The notes beneath the pieces were generated by a model. That model was not told where the DNA came from. It saw only the letters and a list, made by a program, of their open reading frames with translations, and ran no database searches. From contig JAEWFG010000012.1 of the NCBI GenBank assembly GCA_023388935.1, forward strand, positions 7,728 through 71,727: a stretch of DNA of 64,000 nt, in the 5' to 3' direction. A program made the translations under genes and the position numbers. Source of the DNA: Pseudomonadota bacterium. GTDB taxonomy: Bacteria > Pseudomonadota > Alphaproteobacteria > Rhizobiales > Xanthobacteraceae. Positions 12,329 to 21,457 of this stretch are shown in pieces; within the stretch, counting starts at the first letter, position 1; each line of letters opens with the position of its first letter.

Positions 12329-13434
12329 CCGCCTATATCGCCCGCCGCATCCTCCTGATGATCCCGACCTTGCTCGGAATCCTCTTTGTCTCCTTCGTCG
12401 TCGTGCAGTTCGCGCCGGGCGGTCCGGTCGAGCGCGTGATCGCACAGTTGTCTGGCGCCGATACCGGCGGCAGCTCGCGTATTTCGGGTGGCGGCGATTT
12501 CGCGCAGCGTGCGCCGGGCCAGCTCGGCGCCGGCGGCGATGCCATCAATTCGAAATATCGTGGCGCGCAGGGACTCGACCCCGACTTCATCAAGAAGCTG
12601 GAGGTGCAGTTCGGCTTCGACAAGCCGGCACCGGAACGCTTCGCGCTGATGGTCTGGAATTTCGCCCGCTTCGATTTCGGGAAGAGCTATTTCCGCGACG
12701 TTAGCGTGATCCAGTTGATCAAGGAGAAGCTGCCGGTCTCGATCTCGCTCGGCATCTGGTTGACTCTGATTACCTATCTGATCTCGATTCCGCTCGGTAT
12801 CCGCAAGGCGGTGAAGGACGGAACGCGCTTTGACACCTGGACGTCCGCGGTGATCATCATCGGATTCGCGATCCCCGGCTTCCTGTTCGCCATTTTGCTG
12901 ATCATCCTGTTCGCCGGCGGTTCCTTCTTCAACCTGTTTCCGCTGCGCGGCCTGACTTCCGACGGCTGGTCGCAATTTCCCTGGTACTGGAAGATCATCG
13001 ACTATTTCTGGCACCTCACCTTGCCGCTGATCTCGATGGGCCTGAGCGCATTCGCGACCATGACGCTGCTCACCAAGAACTCGTTCCTGGACGAGATCCG
13101 CAAGCAATACGTCATGACCGCACGCGCCAAGGGATGCAGCGAGGGCCAGGTGCTCTATGGCCACATCTTTCGCAACGCGATGCTGATCGTGATCGCGGGG
13201 TTCCCGGGTGCCTTCATCCACGCCTTCTTCTCCGGCTCGCTCCTGATCGAGACCATTTTCTCGCTCGACGGGTTGGGCCTGCTCAGCTTCGAGAGTGTGC
13301 TCAACCGCGACTATCCCGTGGTGTTCGGTACGCTCTACATCTTTTCGCTCGTCGGTCTCGTGGTCAATCTGATCTCCGATCTGACCTATATGTGGATCGA
13401 TCCGCGGATCGATTTCGAGGCGCGGGAGGTCTGA
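12325..13434 (+). CDS. yejB: ABC transporter permease YejB
   Basis: Inner-membrane permease of the YejABEF peptide importer (in E. coli the route for microcin C). The 369-residue product has an N-terminal membrane helix (about 9-30), a family-specific Gly/Ser-rich periplasmic insert (about 45-80) and five further hydrophobic segments. The EAA-like loop lies around T-A-R-A-K-G-C (about 263-275), where the ATPase docks. It starts inside the stop of the upstream binding protein and overlaps yejE, so translation is probably coupled. Confidence 0.94.
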   Translation: MTAYIARRILLMIPTLLGILFVSFVVVQFAPGGPVERVIAQLSGADTGGSSRISGGGDFAQRAPGQLGAGGDAINSKYRGAQGLDPDFIKKLEVQFGFDKPAPERFALMVWNFARFDFGKSYFRDVSVIQLIKEKLPVSISLGIWLTLITYLISIPLGIRKAVKDGTRFDTWTSAVIIIGFAIPGFLFAILLIILFAGGSFFNLFPLRGLTSDGWSQFPWYWKIIDYFWHLTLPLISMGLSAFATMTLLTKNSFLDEIRKQYVMTARAKGCSEGQVLYGHIFRNAMLIVIAGFPGAFIHAFFSGSLLIETIFSLDGLGLLSFESVLNRDYPVVFGTLYIFSLVGLVVNLISDLTYMWIDPRIDFEAREV

Positions 13435-14612
13435 TGACGCTGACTGCCCCAACCCCGATCGAGACCACCGCGAAGACCCCGCTGGGCGAAGCCGTGCCGA
13501 TCACGCGTAAGCCGTTCGCGCCGTCGCCGCTCAACAAGCGGCGCTGGGAGAATTTCAAGGCGAACCGGCGCGGCTACTGGTCGTTCTGGATCTTCATGGT
13601 CCTGTTCGTGGTGTCGCTGTTCGCCGAGCTGATCGCCAACGACCGGCCGTTCCTGATCAAATATGACGGCCATCTCTACTGGCCGGCCTTCATCACCTAT
13701 TCGGAGACGACCTTCGGGGGCGACTTCGAGACTGCCGCCGACTACCGCGATCCCTATTTGCAGAAGCTGATCAAGGACAAGGGCGGCACCATCGTCTGGC
13801 CGCTGATCCGCTACTCCTACGACACCCACAATCTCGATCTGCCGACGCCGGCCCCGTCGCCGCCGACCTGGATGCTGACGGAAGCGCAGTGCAAGCCCGT
13901 GGTCGAGAAGAAGGGGCTGAAGAGCTGCCGCGACCTCGAATACAACTGGCTCGGCACCGATGACCAGGGCCGTGACGTCGTGGCGCGACTGATCTACGGC
14001 TTCCGCATCTCGGTGCTGTTCGGCCTGTGCCTCACCATCGTCTCCTCGGTCGTCGGCGTCGCGGCAGGCGGCATCCAGGGCTATTTCGGCGGCTGGATCG
14101 ATCTCACCTTCCAGCGCTTCATCGAGATATGGACCGCGATCCCCTCGCTCTATCTGCTGCTGATCCTGTCGTCGGTACTGGTGCCCGGCTTCTTCGTGCT
14201 GCTCGGCATCCTGCTGCTGTTCTCATGGGTATCGCTGGTCGGCCTCGTGCGTGCCGAATTCCTGCGCGGCCGCAATTTCGAGTACATCCAGGCGGCACGG
14301 GCACTCGGCGTGTCGAATGCGGTGATCATGTTCCGGCACTTGTTGCCGAATGCGATGGTCGCCACCATGACGTTCCTGCCGTTCATCGTGTCGTCCTCGG
14401 TGATGACGCTGACGGCGCTTGACTTCCTAGGCTTCGGCCTGCCGCCGGGCTCGCCCTCGCTTGGTGAGCTGTTGTCGCAGGGCAAGTCGAACGTGCAGGC
14501 GCCGTGGCTCGGCTTCACCGGCTTCTTCTCGGTCGCGATCATGCTGTCGCTGCTGATCTTCATCGGCGAAGCCGTGCGCGACGCCTTCGATCCGCGCAAG
14601 ACGTTCAGGTAG
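13434..14612 (+). CDS. yejE: ABC transporter permease YejE
   Basis: Second permease of the same importer. I take the ATG at 13434, which overlaps the yejB stop by one base (TGATG), giving 392 residues. There is a long cytoplasmic/N-terminal region, a first membrane helix at about 42-62, then a large YejE-type insert with N-W-L-G-T-D-D-Q-G-R-D (about 165-176), the DppC-like signature. The permease helices follow, with the EAA loop A-A-R-A-L-G-V (about 288-294). A longer frame beginning at 13134 inside yejB is not the real start. Confidence 0.94.
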   Translation: MTLTAPTPIETTAKTPLGEAVPITRKPFAPSPLNKRRWENFKANRRGYWSFWIFMVLFVVSLFAELIANDRPFLIKYDGHLYWPAFITYSETTFGGDFETAADYRDPYLQKLIKDKGGTIVWPLIRYSYDTHNLDLPTPAPSPPTWMLTEAQCKPVVEKKGLKSCRDLEYNWLGTDDQGRDVVARLIYGFRISVLFGLCLTIVSSVVGVAAGGIQGYFGGWIDLTFQRFIEIWTAIPSLYLLLILSSVLVPGFFVLLGILLLFSWVSLVGLVRAEFLRGRNFEYIQAARALGVSNAVIMFRHLLPNAMVATMTFLPFIVSSSVMTLTALDFLGFGLPPGSPSLGELLSQGKSNVQAPWLGFTGFFSVAIMLSLLIFIGEAVRDAFDPRKTFR

Positions 14613-14615
14613 ACG

Positions 14616-16253
14616 ATGGACGCGATCAACCAGCCATTGCTTGCCGTGCGCGACCTCTCGGTGGCCTTCCACCAGGGCGGCGCCACCACGCTCGCGGTCG
14701 ACAAGGTGTCGTTCCAGATCAGGCGCGGCGAATGCGTGGCGCTGGTCGGCGAATCCGGCTCCGGCAAGTCGGTCAGCGCACTCTCGATCCTGAAGCTCTT
14801 GCCCTATCCGAACGCCTCGCATCCCTCGGGCAGCATCCGCTTCAAGGGGCGCGAGTTGATCGACCAGTCCGAGCCGGAGATGCGGGAGATTCGCGGCAGC
14901 GATATCTCCATCATCTTCCAGGAGCCGATGACCTCGCTCAATCCGCTGCATACGATCGAGGCGCAGATCGGCGAGATCATCCAGCTGCACAATCCGACCA
15001 GCAACGCCGTTGCGCGCAAGCGCACGCTGGAATTGCTGACGCAGGTCGGCATTCCCGAGCCCGAAACCCGGCTGAAGAGCTACCCGCATCAGCTATCCGG
15101 TGGCCAGCGCCAGCGCGTGATGATCGCGATGGCACTCGCCAACGAGCCGGACCTCCTGATCGCGGACGAGCCCACCACCGCGCTCGATGTCACCGTGCAG
15201 GCGCAGATCCTGGCGCTGCTCGCCGAGATCCGCTCACGTCTCGGCATGAGCCTGCTCTTCATCACCCATGATCTCGGCATCGTGCGCCGCATCGCCGATA
15301 CCGTCTGCGTCATGAAGGGCGGCAAGATCGTCGAGCAGGGGCCGGTCGAACAGGTCTTCAAGGCTCCCAAGTATCCCTATACGCGCGACCTGCTCGCAGC
15401 GGAGCCGAAGCCCGACCCGGCGCCGCCGCAGCCTGGTGCGCCAGTGGTGATATCGGCCGACGACCTGAAGGTGTGGTTTCCGATCAAGCGCGGCTTTATG
15501 CGCAAGACGGTCGGCCACATCAAGGCGGTCGACGGCGTCAGCGTTGCCGTACGCAAGGGCGAGACGCTCGGCGTCGTCGGCGAATCCGGCTCGGGCAAGA
15601 CCACGCTGGGCCTCGCTCTGCTGCGCCTGATCTCCTCGAACGGGCGAATCGTGTTCCTGGGTAAAGATATCCAGGGCCTGCGCTTCAAGGAGATGCGGCC
15701 GTTCCGGCGCGACATGCAGATCGTGTTCCAGGATCCGTTCGGCTCGCTCAGCCCGCGCATGTCGGTCGCCGACATCATCGCGGAAGGCCTCACCGTGCAT
15801 CAACCGAAACTGTCGCGCGAGGAGCGCGAGGCGCGTGTCGTCAAGGCGCTCGAGGACGTCGGGCTGAAGGCGGACACCCGCTACCGCTATCCGCACGAGT
15901 TCTCCGGCGGCCAGCGCCAGCGCATCAGCATTGCGCGCGCGGTGGTGCTGGAGCCGGATTTCGTCGTGCTGGATGAGCCGACCAGCGCGCTCGACATGCT
16001 GCTCCAGGCGCAGATGGTGGATCTGTTGCGCGAGCTCCAGCGCAAGCGCGAGCTCACCTACATGTTCATTTCGCACGATCTACGCGTCGTCGCCTCGCTC
16101 GCCAGCCATCTCATCGTGATGCGCGGCGGCAAGGTGGTCGAGGAAGGGCAGGCAGCGGAGCTATTCAAGCACCCGAAGACGGATTACACGCGCGCGCTGT
16201 TCGCGGCCGCATTCCGGCTGGAAACGGCCGGGAACGGATCGGTGGCGACATAA
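14616..16253 (+). CDS. yejF: duplicated ABC ATPase YejF
   Basis: Energises the importer. The 545-residue protein holds two ABC domains in tandem. Half 1 (about 8-260) has Walker A GESGSGKS, signature LSGGQRQR and Walker B L-L-I-A-D-E-P. Half 2 (about 275-540) has GESGSGKT, FSGGQRQR and F-V-V-L-D-E-P. Both end with the C-terminal oligopeptide-transporter extension (for example KYPYTRDLLAAEPKP in half 1). All catalytic motifs are intact. It is the last gene of the operon; no clear hairpin terminator follows. Confidence 0.95.
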   Translation: MDAINQPLLAVRDLSVAFHQGGATTLAVDKVSFQIRRGECVALVGESGSGKSVSALSILKLLPYPNASHPSGSIRFKGRELIDQSEPEMREIRGSDISIIFQEPMTSLNPLHTIEAQIGEIIQLHNPTSNAVARKRTLELLTQVGIPEPETRLKSYPHQLSGGQRQRVMIAMALANEPDLLIADEPTTALDVTVQAQILALLAEIRSRLGMSLLFITHDLGIVRRIADTVCVMKGGKIVEQGPVEQVFKAPKYPYTRDLLAAEPKPDPAPPQPGAPVVISADDLKVWFPIKRGFMRKTVGHIKAVDGVSVAVRKGETLGVVGESGSGKTTLGLALLRLISSNGRIVFLGKDIQGLRFKEMRPFRRDMQIVFQDPFGSLSPRMSVADIIAEGLTVHQPKLSREEREARVVKALEDVGLKADTRYRYPHEFSGGQRQRISIARAVVLEPDFVVLDEPTSALDMLLQAQMVDLLRELQRKRELTYMFISHDLRVVASLASHLIVMRGGKVVEEGQAAELFKHPKTDYTRALFAAAFRLETAGNGSVAT

Positions 16254-16297
16254 CTTCCGTCATTCCGGGGCGCGCTGGCACGTCTTCGGGATATCAA

Positions 16298-17077
16298 TCA
16301 CATCAGGCCGAGATTGCGGACCAGCATATAGATCGCCACCGCGAATATGAGCGCAGCGAACACGGTGTTCAATGCACCCTTGCGCGCGGCGAGCGAGCCG
16401 GCGGAGCGGGCGCCGAGCAGCCCGCCGAGAACTCCACCGACGATAAATAACGCGGCAAGGTACCAATCCACCAGGCCGGACAGTGCGTAATTGGCCGCCG
16501 TAGTCAGCCCAAAGGCGGTTACCGCGACCAGAGAGGAGCCGACCGCATAGAGGATCGGCATGCCGGTTGCAGCGATCAGCGCCGGCACGATCAGAAAGCC
16601 GCCCCCGATCCCGAAGAAGCCGGATAAAGCTCCCGTGACGAGCCCCAAGGCGAGGAGCTTCGGCAGATTCTCCCGGTTGAGCCGAACCGACGGCTCGCCC
16701 AAGTCGGAGCGGCCCCTCAGCATCAGCGCGCCGACCACCATCATGACAATGGCGAACAACGCCAGCAGCTTCTGGCCCTCGACGATCTTGCCGAGGGTGG
16801 AGCCGAGAAAGGCGCCGGCCACGCCTGCGAGTGCGAATACGGAAGCGCAGCGCCACTTCACGTTGCCGGCGCGGGCGTGGTTGACGAGGTTCGCAGCAGC
16901 GTTCGCCGCGACGGCGATGGCGCTGGTCCCGATCGCTACGTGAGGATTCGGCACCCCGACCAGATAGACGAGGAGTGGCACGGCCAAAATCGAGCCGCCG
17001 CCTCCAACCAGCCCGAGCGAAAAGCCGGTTAATGAGCCAGAGGCGAGGCCGAGCGCGCCTTGGGTCAGCGACAACAT
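16298..17077 (-). CDS. TauE/SafE-family sulfite/anion permease
   Basis: A 259-residue multi-pass membrane protein with about seven hydrophobic segments and glycine-rich repeats in both halves (GFSLGLVGGGGSILAVPLLV and ALSGFFGIGGGFLIVPALI), the signature of the TauE/SafE/DUF81 family. In sulfide-response loci this family is thought to export sulfite or a related sulfur anion. A GGAG sits nine bases before the ATG. It is the last gene of an ArsR-rhodanese-permease unit, 29 bases from the rhodanese gene. Confidence 0.9.
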   Translation of the reverse strand: MLSLTQGALGLASGSLTGFSLGLVGGGGSILAVPLLVYLVGVPNPHVAIGTSAIAVAANAAANLVNHARAGNVKWRCASVFALAGVAGAFLGSTLGKIVEGQKLLALFAIVMMVVGALMLRGRSDLGEPSVRLNRENLPKLLALGLVTGALSGFFGIGGGFLIVPALIAATGMPILYAVGSSLVAVTAFGLTTAANYALSGLVDWYLAALFIVGGVLGGLLGARSAGSLAARKGALNTVFAALIFAVAIYMLVRNLGLM

Positions 17078-17106
17078 GATGGGCGACTCCTCATTTCAAG
17101 CCACTG

Positions 17107-17655
17107 TCACGCGGCTCGTGTGACCGCGCCGTAGACGCTGCGGTTCCAAGGTGCGCGCATGAGAATGCGGGCCATGCCGCAAAAGCCGGTGACGCCGGCC
17201 GTGATCAACCCTGCGCTGACGAAGGCCGGCACGGCGAAAAACCACGACGACACGAAGAGACCGAGCAGAGTGCCGACGAAGGCAAGACTTCCGGCTCCAA
17301 TCTGCACCTGGCGCTGAAGTTCCAGCGGTTGGTGCCGATCGCTCACGACCGGCAGGCCCGCCTTGCGCCAGGCGTCGAGCCCGCCTTCGATGATGAAGGC
17401 TTCGCAGGTTTCACCAAGCTTCGCCGCGAGCCGTAGCGCGTTCGCCTGGGTACGCACGCCGCTCCTGCAATGAAAGATGACCGGCCTGCCCTGATGCACG
17501 TCGAGGTCTGCCTCGTGCAGCTTCGACAAGGGCAGGTGCTGCGCGCCGGGGATGTTTTCGCGGGCGTGCTCGTCGGCTTCGCGGATATCAACGAGGAGAG
17601 CGCCGCTGTCGAGAAGACGGCGCGCCTCGGATGGCTTGATTGTGGGGAGCGACAT
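17107..17655 (-). CDS. rhodanese-like sulfurtransferase fused to a DUF2892 membrane domain
   Basis: The N-terminal rhodanese domain (about 1-108) has the active-site loop H-C-R-S-G-V-R-T with its catalytic cysteine, so it should carry sulfane sulfur. The C-terminus (about 110-182) has two hydrophobic helices of the DUF2892 type, as in E. coli YgaP, placing the enzyme at the cytoplasmic membrane. An AGGAG precedes the ATG at 17655. It lies between the repressor and permease genes and probably passes persulfide between the dioxygenase encoded divergently and the anion exporter. Confidence 0.9.
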   Translation of the reverse strand: MSLPTIKPSEARRLLDSGALLVDIREADEHARENIPGAQHLPLSKLHEADLDVHQGRPVIFHCRSGVRTQANALRLAAKLGETCEAFIIEGGLDAWRKAGLPVVSDRHQPLELQRQVQIGAGSLAFVGTLLGLFVSSWFFAVPAFVSAGLITAGVTGFCGMARILMRAPWNRSVYGAVTRAA

Positions 17656-17679
17656 GACTAGCTCCTCTGCTTTCCTGAA

Positions 17680-18009
17680 TTAGTTCTTCGCTTTGACGGG
17701 CTTGCAAAACAGTCTGTGCAGCGTGGCAAAGAGTTGCTCGATGCGCGGATCGGCGATGCGGTACCAGAGCGTCTGGCTTTCGCGCCGAAAGGCGACAATG
17801 CCCTCCTCGCGCATCTTTGCGAGATGCTGCGACAGGGCAGATTGCGACAGACCCACGGCTTCCGCGAGGGAACTCACGTTGCTCTCGCCGCATTCGACGA
17901 GTTGACACAGGATCATCAGCCGACGCTCGTTGGCTAGCGCGCGCAGAATGCCGGCAACCTCAACCGCCTGCTTTTCGAAAGTCTCCAGATCGAAGGTTCG
18001 GGGAACCAC
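17680..18009 (-). CDS. bigR: ArsR-family repressor, BigR/SqrR-like persulfide sensor
   Basis: A 109-residue winged-helix regulator beginning at a GTG (18009, with AAGGAA upstream). The recognition helix region reads L-S-Q-S-A-L-S-Q-H-L. Cysteines at 40 (E-C-G-E) and 102 (L-F-C-K) match the spacing of the two redox cysteines of BigR and SqrR, which form a tetrasulfide link with reactive sulfur species and release DNA. There is no metal-binding C-x-C box of the ArsR/SmtB type. It diverges from the metallo-beta-lactamase gene across a 92-base AT-rich gap that holds a palindrome. The symbol is assigned by similarity and context. Confidence 0.82.
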   Translation of the reverse strand: MVPRTFDLETFEKQAVEVAGILRALANERRLMILCQLVECGESNVSSLAEAVGLSQSALSQHLAKMREEGIVAFRRESQTLWYRIADPRIEQLFATLHRLFCKPVKAKN

Positions 18010-18019
18010 TGGCCATTCC

Positions 18020-18056
18020 TTATTTTAGATATTGCTTATTTAGATTATGCTAATAT
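18020..18056. promoter_or_regulatory. probable operator of the ArsR/BigR-like repressor
   Basis: The short gap between the divergent repressor and dioxygenase-like genes is very AT-rich. It contains the inverted repeat TTAG-N6-CTAA at 18040-18053, extended imperfectly on both sides, and a near-repeat of TTTAGATAT/TTTAGATTAT at 18024-18047. The position over both promoters fits a shared operator controlling both directions. The assignment rests on palindrome and context. Confidence 0.55.
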
Positions 18057-18101
18057 ACATGTCAAGACCAATCGAACCGGTGGCATCAGGAGGTTCAAGC
18101 C

Positions 18102-18989
18102 ATGCCAGGACAACCCGTCATCAGTGCGTTCTTCGACGAGCCGACCAACACGGTGAGCTATCTGGTCGCCGATCCAACGACGAAGAAGGCCGCCATCATC
18201 GACCCGGTGTTTGACTACGACCACAATTCGGGCGAGGTGGACACGCGCTCGGTCGAGGCCATGCTGAACGCCGCCGAAAAGGCGGGCTACACGATCGAAT
18301 GGGTGCTCGAGACGCATGCCCATGCCGACCATCTCTCGGGCGCCCCCTTCATCAAGGCAAAGACCGGCGCACAGATCGGCATTGGTGAATACATCAAGGA
18401 CGTGCAGCGCATCTTCCGGCCGATATTCAACGCCAACGACCTGAAGACGGACGGCAGTGACTTCGATCGTCTCTTTCGAGACGGCGAGCGCTTCAAGATC
18501 GGCGAACTCGATGTGGAGGTGATCTATACGCCCGGGCACACGCCCGCCGACGTCTCTTACAAGATCGGGGAGACCGTGTTCGTCGGCGACACCCTGTTCA
18601 TGCCGGACTACGGCACTGCGCGGGCTGACTTCCCTGGCGGCGACGCGCACAAGCTCTACCGGTCGATCAAGCGTCTCCTGACGCTGCCGCCCGAGACGCG
18701 GCTATTCATGTGTCATGACTATAAGGCTCCCGGCCGCGACACCTACGCCTGGGAGACCACGGTGCGCGAACAGCGCGAGAAGAACATCCACGTCAAGGAG
18801 GGCGTCACCGAGGATGAGTTCGTGGCCATGCGCCAGGCGCGCGATGCCAAGCTCTCGGCGCCGAGGCTGCTGCTGCCTTCTATCCAGGTCAACATCCGCG
18901 CCGGCAAATTCCCGCCGGCCGAAGCCAACGGGGTGCGCTATCTCACCATTCCGGTGACGCTGAAGGGCGGAGCGCAGACCTGCGTTTAG
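18102..18989 (+). CDS. metallo-beta-lactamase-fold persulfide dioxygenase-like protein
   Basis: A 295-residue MBL-fold hydrolase with H72-x-H74-x-D76-H77 (T-H-A-H-A-D-H-L-S-G) and the further metal ligands in Y-T-P-G-H-T and C-H-D-Y. It belongs to the ETHE1/Blh-like branch, which oxidises glutathione persulfide or related species with a single iron. Its place divergent from a BigR-like repressor supports a role in sulfide or persulfide detoxification. AGGAGG stands about 10 bases before the ATG. The alternative is an ordinary glyoxalase II-like hydrolase, less likely here. Confidence 0.85.
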   Translation: MPGQPVISAFFDEPTNTVSYLVADPTTKKAAIIDPVFDYDHNSGEVDTRSVEAMLNAAEKAGYTIEWVLETHAHADHLSGAPFIKAKTGAQIGIGEYIKDVQRIFRPIFNANDLKTDGSDFDRLFRDGERFKIGELDVEVIYTPGHTPADVSYKIGETVFVGDTLFMPDYGTARADFPGGDAHKLYRSIKRLLTLPPETRLFMCHDYKAPGRDTYAWETTVREQREKNIHVKEGVTEDEFVAMRQARDAKLSAPRLLLPSIQVNIRAGKFPPAEANGVRYLTIPVTLKGGAQTCV

Positions 18990-19046
18990 GCGCCGGCCAG
19001 CCGCTATCGTCTGCGACTTTGCGGATCGGTGGCGAGGTGGCTCCCG

Positions 19047-19889
19047 TCAGAGCCGCTTGATGGCAACGACCTCGCTGCCGGCCTGCTTGATCCGCGCGAT
19101 GGCCGGCTCGATCGGCTCGATCACCGTCGCCATATGATAGGCGTTGGCGTGAACCATGGTGCTGCCGTCGCGGACGATGGCAACATGCCCCTTCCAGAAG
19201 ATCAGGTCGCCGCGTTGCAGCTTGCTCCGCTCATGCGTCTCCAGCGCGCGGCCGAGACCGGCCTGCTGCATGTCGCTGTCGCGCGGACAGCCGATGCCGA
19301 CAGCCTCCAGGGACACTTGCACGAGGCCAGAGCAATCGATGCCGAGGCTGCTCTTGCCGCCCCAGAGATAGGGCGTCCCGACGAAGCGATCGGCGACGGC
19401 AACGAAATCCGGTTCACGGTGATCGAGCGAGGCGAGATGTGCCTTCGGCAAGAATGTTCCGTCGCGCGTCACGGCGAAGCTGCCGTCCTCGCGCGTAATC
19501 GAAATCTTTGATCCCAGCACCAGCGTGTCGGTCGGCGGCAGCTTGATCGAAGGGCCGGGGAAGGCAAACGTCCGGAGCGCTCTCACCATATGCGTCGGTG
19601 CGGCCGAGGGCCGAGCGAACCCGGCATCCGGCAGCCAGCCGACGTAGCCGTCAGCGGCAAGTTGGCCCCAGGCCCAGCCTTCGCCGTTGCGATCATAGAT
19701 CGTGACACGCTCGCCGCGCAGAGCCTGCGTCATCAGCATCGCGCTCGACGACGGCTGCTCGCGGACCGGTACGATCGCTTCGACCACCTCGAATTCCTCG
19801 CCGGTGACGAAGCGATCCGCCTGCACCTTGCCTTCGAGATATTTTGCGGCGAGGTCGCCCCGCGCCGGTGTCAGCCGCGGATCATGCAT
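19047..19889 (-). CDS. NlpC/P60 cell-wall endopeptidase with SH3 domains
   Basis: Likely cleaves stem peptides of peptidoglycan or muropeptides. In the 280-residue product, SH3-like segments occupy about 30-150, followed by the NlpC/P60 domain with catalytic Cys186 (G-I-D-C-S-G-L), His235 (W-K-G-H-V-A) and His247 (V-H-A-N). No signal peptide is visible, so it may act on recycled fragments in the cytoplasm, as the YkfC/DpaA-like group does. It starts within the last bases of the upstream aminopeptidase gene (8-base overlap); the pair fits peptide trimming after muropeptide recycling. Confidence 0.9.
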   Translation of the reverse strand: MHDPRLTPARGDLAAKYLEGKVQADRFVTGEEFEVVEAIVPVREQPSSSAMLMTQALRGERVTIYDRNGEGWAWGQLAADGYVGWLPDAGFARPSAAPTHMVRALRTFAFPGPSIKLPPTDTLVLGSKISITREDGSFAVTRDGTFLPKAHLASLDHREPDFVAVADRFVGTPYLWGGKSSLGIDCSGLVQVSLEAVGIGCPRDSDMQQAGLGRALETHERSKLQRGDLIFWKGHVAIVRDGSTMVHANAYHMATVIEPIEPAIARIKQAGSEVVAIKRL

Positions 19890-21255
19890 AACGCTCGCTC
19901 AGCACTGTATAGATGGCGCGTGCAGCCTGGCATTCGCCGCCTTCGGGGCGTGCGGGCTTCGCAGACGGCGTCCAGCCATAGATATCGACATGCAGCCAGC
20001 TCCTGGCCTGCTCGACGAAGCGCTGCAGGAACAGCGCGCAGGTGATCGAGCCGGCAAAGCCACCCGACGGCGCGTTGGTGATGGTGGCCGTCTTGGAGTC
20101 CAGCCACGCATCGTAAGGTGGCCACAGCGGCATGCGCCACAACGGATCGTTCTCTTTCACCGCGCAACGCGCGACGTCGGCGGCCAGCGTCTCATCATTG
20201 GTGTAAAAGGGCGGCAGATCCGGCCCCAGCGCGACGCGTGCCGCGCCGGTCAGTGTGCCCAGATCGATCAGCAGGTCAGGCTTCTCCTCGTCGGCAAGCG
20301 CCAGCGCGTCGGCAAGTACCAGCCGCCCTTCCGCGTCCGTGTTGCCGATCTCGACCGTAATTCCCTTGCGCGAGGTGAAGATGTCGAGCGGGCGGAAGGC
20401 ATTGCCGGAAACCGCATTTTCAACGGCCGGAATCAAAACGCGCAGCCGGACCTTCAGCTTGGCATCCATCACCATGCGCGCGAGAGCCAGCACGTTGGCG
20501 GCGCCGCCCATGTCCTTCTTCATGATCAGCATGCCGCTCGACGGCTTCAGGTCGAGACCGCCGGTGTCGAAGCAGACGCCCTTGCCGACCAGCGTCACCT
20601 TGGGATGGGCGGGATCGCCCCAGCCGATGTCGATCAGCCGCGGTGCTCGGTCCGAGGCCATGCCGACCGCATGGATCAGCGGAAAATTCGTCTTCAAGTC
20701 CTCGTCGACGATGCAGGCGAAGCTTGCGCCGAATTCAGCGGCGAGCCCTTGCGCGGCTGCGGCGAGTTCCCCCGGGCCCATGTCGTTGGCCGGCGTGTTG
20801 ATGAGGTCGCGTGCCAGCGTCGCGGCGCTCGCCACGCGATCGATCTCGGCCGTGTCGACCCCCTCCGGCGGCACCAGCCGGACGTCCGGCCGATCAGGCT
20901 TGCGGTAGCGGCCGAAGCGATAGCACCCCAGTGCAAAAGCAAGCGCCGCCAGCCGTGTATCGTGCGGCGCATTGGCAAAGCGATACGTGCCCGGCGGCAA
21001 CAGCCCGGGCAGGGCGCCAGGCCGGAACAGGTCGTGCGATCTTGCACCCTCGTCCTCGAGGCCGAACAGCACCTGCGCGATGGCGCCGTCGGGCGCGGGC
21101 AACGCGAGATAGCCGCCCGGCTTGGCGGCAAAGGCGCTCGCGGCGGCGAACTGGCCTTGCGCCGGCGGCAGCGTTTCGCGCAACGCATCCCAGCTCGACT
21201 TGGTGACGAAGGTGATCGGGATGGCGGTAGGCGACGTCTCGAAGACAGAAGGCAT
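19882..21255 (-). CDS. M17-family leucyl aminopeptidase
   Basis: Metal-dependent aminopeptidase. In the 457-residue product the catalytic C-terminal domain (about 160-457) has the Lys/Asp metal segment K-G-V-C-F-D-T-G-G, K-K-D-M-G-G-A, and the M17 signature N-T-D-A-E-G-R-L. I start at the ATG at 21255 (MPSVFETSP...), which gives the usual length of this shorter M17 branch; an ATG at 21288 or a GTG at 21345 are possible, and none has a good ribosome-binding site. It overlaps the NlpC/P60 gene downstream by 8 bases, indicating an operon. Confidence 0.88.
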   Translation of the reverse strand: MPSVFETSPTAIPITFVTKSSWDALRETLPPAQGQFAAASAFAAKPGGYLALPAPDGAIAQVLFGLEDEGARSHDLFRPGALPGLLPPGTYRFANAPHDTRLAALAFALGCYRFGRYRKPDRPDVRLVPPEGVDTAEIDRVASAATLARDLINTPANDMGPGELAAAAQGLAAEFGASFACIVDEDLKTNFPLIHAVGMASDRAPRLIDIGWGDPAHPKVTLVGKGVCFDTGGLDLKPSSGMLIMKKDMGGAANVLALARMVMDAKLKVRLRVLIPAVENAVSGNAFRPLDIFTSRKGITVEIGNTDAEGRLVLADALALADEEKPDLLIDLGTLTGAARVALGPDLPPFYTNDETLAADVARCAVKENDPLWRMPLWPPYDAWLDSKTATITNAPSGGFAGSITCALFLQRFVEQARSWLHVDIYGWTPSAKPARPEGGECQAARAIYTVLSERYA

Positions 21256-21457
21256 TGGCGGGTCCGGATCACTGATCAAACGGGTCATGCGAATGGAGCA
21301 GACTTCGCAGAGTTTCGCCGTCGCTGCAATCGGCTTTGCTGCCACCGCTCAGTGAGCCGCTACTCGCAGCAAGGGGGCCATGCTAGGTTCCGGACAAAGG
21401 CCGCCAGGTGTGGAGATCGCCGGCGATCGAAGACGAAGCCTGCCGGGAGGAAATGCA

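Noticed and set aside
16254..16297. Dispersed repeat (ATTCCGGGGCGCGC) between yejF and the TauE gene
   Set aside because: Only a short piece resembling Bradyrhizobium intergenic repeats; no second arm is present, so I cannot support a repeat or terminator.
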